From the NCBI GenBank assembly GCA_037074765.1, contig JBAMDO010000035.1:186001-250000 (forward strand): a stretch of DNA of 64,000 nt. The letters run 5' to 3'. The DNA comes from Mansonella perstans. Lineage: Eukaryota > Nematoda > Chromadorea > Rhabditida > Onchocercidae. A model generated the notes under the pieces. The model ran no database searches and was not told the DNA's origin. It saw only the letters and a list, made by a program, of their open reading frames with translations. The translations under genes were made by a program, and so were the position numbers. Shown here in pieces: positions 14,461-26,600 of this stretch (the first letter of the stretch is position 1; every line of letters begins with the position of its first letter).

Positions 14461-14647
14461 TATTTGTGCTTTTCAGCTTTCGTTTAATTCTTTTCATCAT
14501 CGAATTTAATTTTATTTTATTGTCATTTCAATGATAACTGAAAAAACGCGCACGATAGCTCTATTCACAATCGTACAATTATTTCAATAAAACAAAATTA
14601 AATTCAATGAAAAGAATTAAACGATGGAAAACTGAAAAGCACAAATA
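14461..14647. mobile_element. Fold-back MITE with ~60-bp terminal inverted repeats and TA flanks
   Basis: The left arm starts TATTTGTGCTTTTCAG and the right arm ends with its reverse complement (CTGAAAAGCACAAATA). The two arms match, with a few mismatches, for roughly 60 bp each (about 14461-14523 and 14585-14647), separated by a loop of about 60 bp. The outermost bases can be read as a TA target-site duplication, as expected for a Tc1/mariner-type non-autonomous element. There is no coding capacity. Confidence 0.7.
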
Positions 14648-15920
14648 ATGTGAGAAATTGTCTGCCGAAAAAATATAAGCGCAAAAAACTTTTTCCAAAA
14701 TTTACTCCTTTCATTCGTCGACAATTTTCATAAAAACCGATGTTTTCCCTTTTTCATACAAAAAAAAAAAAGAAAAAAATGGAATTCAAAGCTTGACATT
14801 TCTTTGCTATGAAAACATCAATTGGAAATTTGCTAACAGACTTGAGAGGGAAAAATAGTATAGATAGATTGACTGGTGATGATTTCAAACAATTTCATTT
14901 ATTTCTGATGTTTTCCGGAAGAAGTTTTCCAACAGTACTTTAGCTAAAATCTTTGCTTCTAATTGCGATGGATAATTAATTATGCGTGCTTCCTCGAAGT
15001 TTTCATGGAGGGAATCTGCCAATTAAAAATACTTACTAGCTGCGAATAAATGCATGTTGATTGAGCTATGAATGTCGCATGCTGTCTTTTCATATTGGTA
15101 AATAAGCATTAGGATTATTAATTTATTGTCTTTTTTGTTTTACTTTACCTTTTTATGTAGTTTCAGTGTTATGCACATTAAGAGGAAATTAAAAAGTTCA
15201 AAGTATCACACTTTTCCAACAGTTGATTTGAACTGCAAAACTCTGAGATATTACTTATTGAAAGTTGCATCAAAAATCGCAAATGGCAATATCAATTTTG
15301 TTAGCAATTGAATTCTAAAATGAATCAAGCGACCTTCCAATGTGTCATTGAATTTGCTAATTTCATTGCTAAAATATCAAATAGAACAAATGAAAGAAAA
15401 TTGTTGGAAAAGAATGAAAACTACACTTTGGCATATTTAGCAGAAGAAATTGCATAAAAAATTTCAAAAAAGTTTCAAGAACACTAAATTACTCTTAACA
15501 TTTAAATTTCTGCAAAATGAAATTTAAGTAACAATTAGTCAATAATTTTCACCTACCTTTTTCAAAGCATTCTAAGGAATACAATTTTCAATACATTCGA
15601 CATTTGCTTTTTTTTTCATATTTTCTTTCAAAAAAGTGAAATTTTGAAAAATGAAAATTTTTCCCAATTATTCCTTTTTCTGCATTGGTTAATTAATCAG
15701 AAGAGAGATGGTAGATTTAACTTAAAATAAAACATTTTGTTAATTAAGCAAATAAAGTGTGAAATTAAAATGCACAAGGAGACGACAAAGTCGAAAAGTC
15801 AGAAAGGCATTGAGAGAGAAGTGTGCAAAGAGACAATGATGAGGTAATAACAAAAATGCTGAGGAATAAGAGAAGGAGAGAATTGAGAGTAACTTCCAAA
15901 TAATTTCCTATTCAAGCACA

Positions 15921-15966
15921 ATTTCAAAAAAATGCAGGAATTTTTAATTCCTGCATTTTTGAATTT
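15921..15966. repeat. Short near-perfect hairpin
   Basis: Inverted repeat TTCAAAAAAATGCAGGAATT, a loop of a few T residues, then AATTCCTGCATTTTTGAA. It would form a stem of about 18-20 bp in DNA or RNA. It lies in an otherwise gene-free interval about 1.6 kb upstream of the first recognised PLCL exon. Confidence 0.6.
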
Positions 15967-17602
15967 TTCACCAAGTTATGACAAGGGATGCACTCATTTC
16001 CTTCTGTTAGTGCTAAGGAAAGAAATTCGAGTTTTCCTCTTAGTTTCAATAAATTAAAATTAATTCAGTCGAAATGAATTAAATTTTCAAATCATTTAAA
16101 GATCCCAGCAAAAATAGAAATATCAGTGATTTCTCCAAGCTCACTTGACGTTTCCTCCTTCAGCATTTCATATTTACTATTTTGAATAAAGTCATTTCCG
16201 GACTCAAAGAAATCTTACAGATAGAAACTGAAGAATAAATTCTCTTGCTTAAATCTCGAAAATATTTGCTAATTTTTCACTGATTTTTTTTTGTAAATTT
16301 TATTTTTATTTGTAAACCGAAATTTATAAACTCGCCATTGAACTGTAATGTTGGACTGAGAAATGAATATGAGTAAAATTAATGGCAGAATTAATGTGGC
16401 TTGATAGTAAGAATCGAAATGATTGATCAAAAATTTATGAATTCAGTCAAAGGGGGAAAGTTTATTGACAAAATTGCATTCTTTCAACAAGCTTTCGGCA
16501 AATGGAAAAAATATGAGGAGCAAACTTTGCAACTAATTAAATTAAATAATTAATCCAATGAGAGAAATTCATTAATTTTAGTTAATAAAAATTATTAATG
16601 AAGCAATAAAGCATTCGTAATAGTTACTTCAGTTGTCAGTTAGTTTTTTTTTTTGGTGAATACTTATTCTTCAGCAATTAATTTTTGATGACTCCAATAA
16701 TATCATTTTCAAGTTATCCGATAAGCTGTTAAACACTGTATGTTTCAGTAAAATTTTAAGCAAGAACTGTGTAAATTTATGAAGTCTAAGATGCTATCAA
16801 TAAAAGATGTTAATTCGTCCTTATTTTTAAAATATGTTCAAAAAATTAAGAACTAAACTTAAAATTACATCTAGAAATGACGGCCTCAGTAAACTGTGCA
16901 TGTTCAATGGTATGAAAGTAAAAAATAACGCAAATAAGAATGGAAAAAGCAGCAACGCGCGGCATCAATGAGGAAGTCGTATCAGGAACGCCACATTTTT
17001 CCAGGTTAAAGTTTGATTAAGAATTTAAGCTTGAAAAATTGCGACAATAATAATTTGATGCAATGAAATTGCTGTTAAAATAAATTTTGAAAAAAGTAAA
17101 GAAATAAAAAACTAGTGAAAAAAATTTAAGAATTTCGCGCAGCATTTTCACTTTTATCTTCCGGCTGATGAACAATTTGCGTTTCTCCAAAATGATTAAT
17201 TTTCGAAAGCAGAGGTTGCTTCGACCTTCGAACTTTAATGATGTATGAAAAAGCTATAATTATACTGATTCATATCCTGCATGCAAAAAGTGCACTTTAA
17301 GAATGAGCTAATTGAATTTTTACACAGTACGAGATTTGTATTAGCAAATATCTGTGAACGAAACTTACCACTTAAATCGGAAAAGAGTTTTTACCTCAAG
17401 TCACAAAAATAAATTAAAATTCACTTCTTAAAACAATTGCTGAAAAAATAACAAAGGAAGAAAAGAACCGAACAAACAAATTAAATTATTGAATGAGATG
17501 CAGGAGCTTAAGGAAAAAAGGATATTTTTTCGCTACCAAATAAATTTATTTTTTTCTTTTTTTTCATAAATTCCAACTTTTTTCTGAATTTTCTATTTTC
17601 AG

Positions 17603-20600
17603 GAAATCGTCACCGTTGCGCAGCTCGTTGATAAAACGCGATGACCCGAACCGCTCATCACAAACCAAGTTTGTCAGTTTCAGTGTACGAAAACATGAAA
17701 AGAAGATATGCAATGGTAAGGATTACTTTATATTTTTATTGGTAATTGGCAGATCAGATAATGATTGTTTTTAAAAAGCCAAAAAAATTGAATCTCCAAG
17801 GAACTGTAGATAAAAAAAATTTTGTTTAAGCTTATTTCTTAATTTCGCCAGCTCAGCTTTTATTTCCGGAAAAACTATCCAGACCTTAATTTTTTATTCC
17901 CAATATCTTTTTATCTCCAATTCTCCAGCATCCTGTTAACTTCTTGTCAACCAGAATAATGGTATTCTTGACTATTCAGAAAGAAACTTATCAGAGTTGT
18001 TTTACGGCACAGATCATAATTTCTTATCAGTTTCTCTTGCATCATTTAAATAAGTTTTTCCTTGGTAAAATCAGTAAATTTTAGCAAGCAAAGGAACGAA
18101 ATACATTGTTTTCCGAGATATCTCAGTAGATTACATTTTTTTTATTTATGGACTGTGTTACATACATTGTCCTGGACAGCGCGCGTCGTATCCCGATGTG
18201 CAAGTTGCTTCGTTTGTTCATTCCAATTCATTTCCAATTCATGTGTGTGCGTATGTGTGTGTGTGTGTGTGTGTGTGTGAAAAATATGGCAGAAAACTAA
18301 AAAATTGAAAAAAAATTCTAAGAAAAAAGTTTTCTCAAAATATTGAAATCAAGAAATTTCAGTATCAGATTGTATACGAATGATGCAAAATGCGACAGAA
18401 TTCATTAAATTAAGGACGAACATTAGACGATTTTATCGAACTTTCGCCTTAGATTCAAATTTGTCGCATATATATTGGACGCCAACCAATAAAAAACCTG
18501 AAAAGGCTAAAAGTTGCCACTTTTATTTCTTTAAATGTTCAAATTAACAATTCAAGTGTAGAGTTATGGTTCATTCATTTATGTTTCAATGATTTAAGTT
18601 ACCTGAAATTTGACTTCCAATATTTCTGTAATCGTTTACTTTTTCATTAAAGAAACACTGATAAATAATTAAAGGTAAGAGATGCTAATAGGATGGGGAA
18701 TCTTAACTTTCAAGGTAATTTACTACCAATTATTTATAAATAAAAAATAGTAGTCTTCAGAGAATATAAAGCTCTCAAACTTAATAATGATGAGCATTTA
18801 ACTAGCACACGAATTGCGTCGACTGATACCTGTAATTTAATTGAACAGCAATTAATTCATTAAATTTGATGACTAATGAAAATTTCCATCATTTGGAAGT
18901 TTTAACAAAAAAAAATTTGAAATTTTCGTGGAAATCTTGTCATTATTATTGAAATTTCAGTCGCTATTGAAAGCATTAAAGAAATACGTATCGGAAGAAA
19001 TACCGAGTTACATCGTGCAACGGAAAATTATGCAAATGATATGCAGGTTGATAGGATTTGTTCTACCGTACGCAAAACATATCATATCAGATCATTTTAA
19101 ATTATCATACGGATATGGTGTTTATTTAATTTATAACTGAAAAACCGTAAAATAGCCATATAAGCTGGATAGAGGAATACTGCATGGTTAGTACTGTCAT
19201 TGATAATCATGAATAGAAAATAGAATAGATAGAAAAGCTTGGATAGCAGCTGGGCGGCATAGTGCACAGAAATATAATTATTAAATTATCGCTTAGTTTA
19301 AACAACACATTAGTTTTTCGTTAATAATAACATTTAATATTATTAGCACTATTTACGATAATTGTTTCTCTACTATTCATTATTATCATTATTATTATCC
19401 TACGTCATTTTCTTATTAATAGCTAGTGATGAGAATACTGAAAAATACGTAAATTTTAAGTAGACAGTTGAATTAACTTTAAAAGTAACAAAAGTTGCCG
19501 GCACTCCCTTTTATTGTCAGCGAAATAAATGGTGGTCTGTTTCAACTTCACTTATGTTAATGAAAAACATTTTTTTGTCGAAAATTTCGAAATGTTCCAT
19601 TTACCCCAACTAAGAAGATTTTTCAAAGATTTCCGTCCTTTCTCATCCTTTTTTATAAGTTTTTGAACATGTTTCCTTGCAAATTTCTTATTATGTAACA
19701 AGCAAGTAAAATTACCTGTATACTTTCAGGATGACGAAAAACTGATAAATTTAAATTTTCCTGCCCTTTTTTTGCAGGAAGAATGTGCATTTTCGATAAT
19801 TCACGGTGATCAGTATGAATGCCTAAACTTGATAGCTAAAACGCCAGATGTTGCTAAAATTTGGATTACTGGACTGATGTCACTTATCTCCAATCATACC
19901 GGTTCGTTAGTTATTACATGTCGTGGCATTACTGATTGGAAATACATACCAAACAAGAGCTTAACATTTGAAAAAAAATTTGATGAAATCAAATTGCATG
20001 GATAAAACGAAAATTGGAAGATTTGAGTTGAAAAAGTGGATATAGCATGAAATAAATTTATTGAAATAAATTTAGCATGAAATAAATTAACATGAAATAA
20101 ATAGCGTGAATTCAAAAATCATAAGAGTAAAGAAGAAAAAATATTTGAATTTAGAGAAAAGCAAGGCTTTATTTCTGTCACTTATCGACACATATTTCTC
20201 GTGCTGTTTGGATTCATTGAGTATCTATTTGCTGTTTCATTTTGCCTTGTAATGAAAGAAATCTTCTTCATGGTGAAACTTTTATTAATTGTTCAGCTCA
20301 GTTCTGAGTGCAACATCGAACCATTTGCACACTAACCAAAATAATCAACGGAAAAGGCAAATTTCTAGACAAAACACATGCTGATTTGTTATTTAATGAA
20401 TAAAATTTTACTGCAAGAGTGCATTGCAGATTCTCTCCTACGGCACAATAAAATAATGGACAGAAATTTAAGAAATTGAAATTTTGGAATATAAAAGTGA
20501 ACAAATGAAACAATGCATAATCACTGTTTTAATAAGTTGACAAAAAGAAAGAAGCTGAAATTTTTAAATTTCTTAATGTCGCAAAGTTTTGACTGTAAAC

Positions 20601-23600
20601 AACTGAAATTTATTTTCCTTCTATAACAACAAAAAAAGGCTTTCATATAAGATTTCAGAAATAAAAGTGAAGACATTTAAAAATTTTTACAATCGTTCCA
20701 AACGTCACCTATTGCGACATGCTGTGTTAAAATATTTGATTCTACTTTAACTTGAAATGTTTATAAGTAATTCAAAATGCAGTGATTAGAAAGTCATTTC
20801 AGAATTCATAAAGTCATTTCAGAATTCAGAAAGTCATTTCAGAATTCATTTCAGAATGGTCAATCATTTCAGAATTAGAATCGTGTCAACCATTTCAGAA
20901 TTAGAATCGCCAGCAAATATTCATCGGGAGTTTAGCTAATAGCTGTCTACTTGTCATTTGCGAATAATTTTTGGAAATTTTGGAAATCAAAAAACTGGGA
21001 ATCAGGAAAAAATTTACGGTACAAAAAGTCTCATCTTTTATTTTGCAGGCAGTTGCGAATCAAAACCATCAGGCTCGCAACCATTAGCGACACTTCGTGA
21101 AAGGTCAGAAGTTGCAAATTCTTGGAATTCTTAGGACCTTCATGAATTATAATGGAAAAGTAAAAGAAACAAGGATATGTGATCGCTTGACGTGTTTTTA
21201 AACTCAATTTACGTTTAGGTGGCTAGGATCGATATTTGATGAAGCGGACAAGGAAAAATGTGGTTGTTTATCGGAAAAAGAAACGGTACAACTTGTCAGA
21301 AAACTAAATCCCCGAATATTACTTTGTCAAGTTGAGCATGAAATCAGGGTAAAATTTTATTTTAATTTAATTCATGTTACTACCTAATGCAAAATAATAA
21401 AATTTTATTATTTACAGGAAGCAAGTTCATTAAATCCTGATGAATTTCAGCGCGGGAAAATTACACGCTCACAATTTATTGAAATTTACAAGGTTATTAC
21501 ATAATTCATGATTAATTAATTATCAGAACTGTCATTTCCTTCTTGTGCAATTTACGCTTTTGATAATTCTGCTTCTTCCACTATTTTTTGCTTTCTCGAA
21601 AAGAATTTGTTTTGGATTCTGTACCGAATTTTAGATCATTTTAATTTGGAATTTTATTTGATTAGTCATATTTTTACAGAATGTTGCAACAAGATCTGAA
21701 ATATATTTCTTAATGGTTCGATATGCAAATAATGAATATTTAAGTTGCAAAGATCTGCAAGTATTCTTAGAGACAGAACAAGGAGTCAGTTTATTCATGC
21801 TCATTTCTTATTAATTTACATTTTTTTGCTAAAGTTCGAAGCTTATTTTTTGAAAATTTCGGAATTCCAAGGTTTTTTCTACGCTAGTAAAAATTTTCCT
21901 ACTGCTGTTTGCCAAATCAATGTTCCCATCGTTATATAATTGACTTCAGAGATAAAAAATTAATTCAGTTAAATCATAAGCTCGTCTTTTTTGATTTTTC
22001 TTCTCAAAATGGTTTACGCAAAATACTATATAACTAAGTGTACATTTCATTCTATTCATCCTATTGATGACTTCTGTATTGTGCTTATTTTAGATATAAT
22101 ATTGAAATAGGACTGGAAAAATTTTCAAATAATTATATAAAAATTAAAAGCATAAACTTGGAATGGGAAATTAATTCTATTTTCAGTTATTAGGGATAAG
22201 GACCGAATTTTGTCAATCAGTTATCGAACAATATGAACCATGTAAAGAAGCTCGAGAACTCAGTCACATGACCGTTGATGGTAATTCAAGTTATAAATCG
22301 TTTCTGTGAAATCTTTTGTAAATTCTCAAAAATTTATTTTTGTTCAAAATCTAGTAAAAATTTAATTGGTGAGGAAATTTCTTGCAAATAGCGACAATCA
22401 TTTCATACCTTAATCGTTTTTGCAATCAATGAAAAGTTGTTTTCCTTCCAAATGAATGAAAATCTGTTCAGCAATGGGACTTTGCTGTTTGATAGCACAC
22501 ATCAAAATGTAATTAATTATTAAATAAAAGTTAATTTCCACGAATTTTGAAAGATTAATGTTAAATTTCTTGCTTCATATTTTTTGTTTCGTACATTTTT
22601 TCAAATTTTATGTTACTTTGCAGGATTCACCAACTATCTTCATAGCGATGAAAATTTCTTATTTGATAGCACACATCGAAATGTATTTCAAAAGATGAAT
22701 CAACCATTTAGCGATTATTTCATTGCAACATCTTTCAACACATCACTGACCGAACATCAGTTGAAAGAGCCATTAAACTGCCAAGGCTATATTAAGGCAC
22801 TGCGTCATAACTGTCGATTTATAGAAGGTTTATTATCTGATAAACTGCGAAACTTTATTGGACATGATTTTTGACTGACGAACTTCAAAATTCTGCTGCT
22901 CCTTTATGACAGTGTTATTAAGCAGTTTTTGAAATAGAGTAAACATGGCAAAATTCGAAGATTACCGTTTAAAATTATTCAAACTTTTCAATTGAAAATA
23001 TTTTTTGTTTCAAAAACAATTTTGTAAATAAAACACGATTCAAAAGTAAACTGATGAATCTACATTATTAATTCATAAAAAAGTGATTGTAAGCCAAAAA
23101 AAATGTCGAAAATTCATTTTTTTCTTTATTAATATTATTCTTGTGTTTAATTACTTGATCATTTAATTTCACTCATAATAATTTAGCGAGATGAACACAA
23201 GAAAAAGTATGGAAATTCATTAAATTTTTCTCGAAATATTTCTGCATTATTACAGTAGATGTTTGGGAACCGATAGGAACTTATGGAAAAGAACTGATGA
23301 TCCATAATCGTTACAATACTTCTAAACTAACCTTGTCAACTGTTCTCATGGTTATCAGTGAAATGGCTTTTCAAAGGACAAGGTAGTTATTTGCATGATG
23401 ACCCAAATAAATATTTGTTCTGTGTTAAATATGATGGGCAAAAATCTTACTCTAAATGAAGGTCAGCTGATCGAATCCAGTAATTAATTGTGAATTTAAC
23501 TGAATTTTTTTATTAGCTCACATTTTACACCGATCGAATTTAAATTTAATTGCGGAACAAATTAAGAAAAAGTAGACAAATTACTTTTTCATTGTCTTAT

Positions 23601-26600
23601 TTCATTTCATACTTAGTCATATTTGGTTTTACAATTGTGTTAAGTTGATTAACTTTATTTTCAGTAATTTTTTTCTCTTCAATAGATTTTAATCGTTTCT
23701 GATCAAAAATGACATAAGATTCTTTCAGGTATCCATTATTTATACGATTAGAAGTACATTTAAACACTAAATGGCAGATGATGCTTGTTGATATTCTTCG
23801 TGACACATTTGGAGACAAACTGTATCAACCAAACAATGATAACATCGATTGGACACAACGACGACCAACACCAGAAGATCTCCAAATGAAAATTATTCTT
23901 GTCGTGTGTTGCGTCTTTGTATTTTTTCAGAATTAGGAGATAATAAGCAAAAACATTCATAATTTAAGAAATTTTCTCTCGCAATAGTTCTTGCATAATT
24001 CAGTTTAATTAAAAATTTTAGAAAATTTCTTGAACCAACAAAATTCTGAAAGGGCTTGTTTTAATTAGATGATCAACAGATTAATAATTCTCAATTAGAT
24101 GGTCAGCAGATTAATAATGTTTAATTAGATGATCAAGCAAGTTGATAATTCAGATGGCTGCTACTGCATTTCCAATATTAATTTTAGGGTAGGCGAATTG
24201 AAGGTTCCTGCGATGATATCGGTGAAGTGGCTGTGGAAAATGAAAATGCTGGAATACGATCCGATGAGATGATCGGTTCTTCATCGGAAAGTCCTAAACG
24301 AATGTTTATTTGCCGTGAATTATCAGATTTAATGTGTCCATGGGCAATCCTAACTGCACTGAAGGAAATGCCAGTCGCTACGCATTGTATGTGCAAGCTT
24401 ATTGAAAATTAATTAAAATTTACGAAGTTTAACCATAGGAGCACAGTATGCATTTACTGCAGACTTGATGCTCCCGGTGATGATAGTGATTGCTTTTTTG
24501 AAAAAAAAAACGATACTATTACACATTTTGCTGCTATGTACTTTTCATTTTTCATACTTTTATTGATATTTTTTGCTTTTCTGCAATTACTGTAGTTACA
24601 GTAGACAAAAATTGTCATCTTTTGTCATCAACCGAAAATGATTGCCTTAAAATGATACAAAATGTTCCATCCGAATGTGCTCAAACTGCTAAAAATTATT
24701 TGATGCTCGTAACACCAGATGCATCACGGTATGCTTATACAATATTTACATAGAAATACTTAGCAAAAGATCAGTCTTTCAATTTGAACCTGAAATGAAG
24801 TCAAGCTGCTGCAAAAAGTTCTGCAAAAAAAGTAAAAAACAAAAAAAAAAAAAGTCAATTTTCTTTCTGCAGCGTCGATTCATCAAATGCGAATCCACAA
24901 GAATTCTGGAATTACGGTATTCAAATGGTTTCACTAAATTATCAAACATTGGGGCTTATGATGGATTTACAGGTTCGTTTTTATCTATTATTGGAAATCA
25001 AATCTTTATTTGTTGGACAATGCATGGTTATATACATGTATATAGTTACACTACACATAATTAAAAATATAGATGACAATTTTGTGACAATTTATATATG
25101 ACAAAAATATATGTGACAACAATTATTAATAAAAATATCGTCGATAATCATAAAACACTTATCAAAAAGCGAATATTTACTGTACAAATAATATTGTTAT
25201 TAAAGTTATTAATATTTTAGCACGGGAAGTTTTCTGAAAATGGTGGATGTGGTTATGTCCTCAAGCCATCAATAATGCGTGAAGATTTGTATACACCTGG
25301 TGATATGCTGCCAATTCCACCACAAGTTTATCATTGAATATTTTTGAAAAAAATTTGAGCCAGTATGAAAATGATATTACTTCTCCTCACATGTAAAAAA
25401 TTCAGATTTCAAATTAATGAAAAATCAAAAAAAAAATTTTACAGAGTTTCTTCAGGTCTAAAAACTTTCTTCATCAAACTTATACTCCTTAAATTCTTCT
25501 TTAAATTAAATTTTTTTTTTCAATGTCAACAAGTATAGTGTAAAATAATGCACAACAAAGCGTGGAATTTACAATAAAACAATAGGGTAAGGTAAGAGCA
25601 GTAAAATGGTCGTATTATCATATAGCAATACTGGATAGAAATAGACAAAGTTAATAATACTGTAAAAGTGGTTTTTTTTTTTCGTATCGGGTATTATCGG
25701 AAACTTTGTAGATTTTGTATTTACGAATATTATCCGGTCAAAACTTGCCTCGACCTCGCGGGTCGACAGCGAAAGGTAATTCAACAGATCCGTATGTGGT
25801 AGTGGAAATATTTGGTTGTCCTACTGATTGCACCGAGGAAAGGACGAGAACTGTGATGAATGACGGTAAATTAAATTAGTGCGGAAATATCAGATATTTT
25901 TTCTTTCATTTTGAAATCCAAGAAAATTTGAAACTATTTATGAGTGAATGAAGATTGAAGAATTCAATTTTCATAAGTTTCACTCAAAAAAAGGAAAAAA
26001 AACGTAGCTAATCTTTTGCAGTAGTCATAGACAAAGATCAAAATACTTCAACTTAAATATTATCTTAAGAAATTCATTTTATCAAATTTTTCAAAGTAGT
26101 GTAAAGCAAAAGAAAATCATTTCAGGTGCTAATCCATCATTTGATGAGTCATTCCAATTTGAAATTACTGTACCCGAGATGGCACTAGTCAGATTTCTAG
26201 TACTCGACGATGATTTCATCGATGATGACTTCATTGGTCAATATACCATACCTTTCGACTGCTTAAAAAATGGTGAATATTAAAATTTCGCAATGAGATT
26301 TTAAAAGCTGTGAAAAAAAAGGAAGCCTAAAGAATTGAAAAAATTTATCATCCAGAAATGATTGATATTCGAAGTCTGGAAATATCGTGGTTTAAGATTA
26401 TCTTTAAAGACCAATTTGTGTCCAGTCATAAATGAACCATTTTTTATAGCGAAGAAATTATTTTTTACAATGAATTCATTTGAATTACTTCGAAATTTAA
26501 TTAGCTATTATTGAAATTTAAAAATTCTAATTTTTTAAAGAAAAAAGAAAATATTTCCTAAATGAAAAAATATGAGTTCATTTTCGTCGCGAATTCAATT

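Larger units (their letters stand above)
2892..17602. other. Long interval with no supported gene
   Basis: About 14.7 kb of AT-rich, low-complexity DNA. Open stretches on both strands are short, dominated by Phe, Lys, Asn and Ile, and lack splice-bounded, coding-like composition. It may hold upstream exons of the minus-strand gene at the left end, or the 5' exon(s) and promoter of the PLCL gene at the right end. I could not identify either. Repeats found inside are listed separately. Confidence 0.5.

Noticed and set aside
23512..23560. Possible alternative PLCL X-domain exon after TATTAG
   Set aside because: It gives a few residues and then a stop. The exon at 23729 continues the domain in phase with a clear match to the family ([11 protein letters not shown]).
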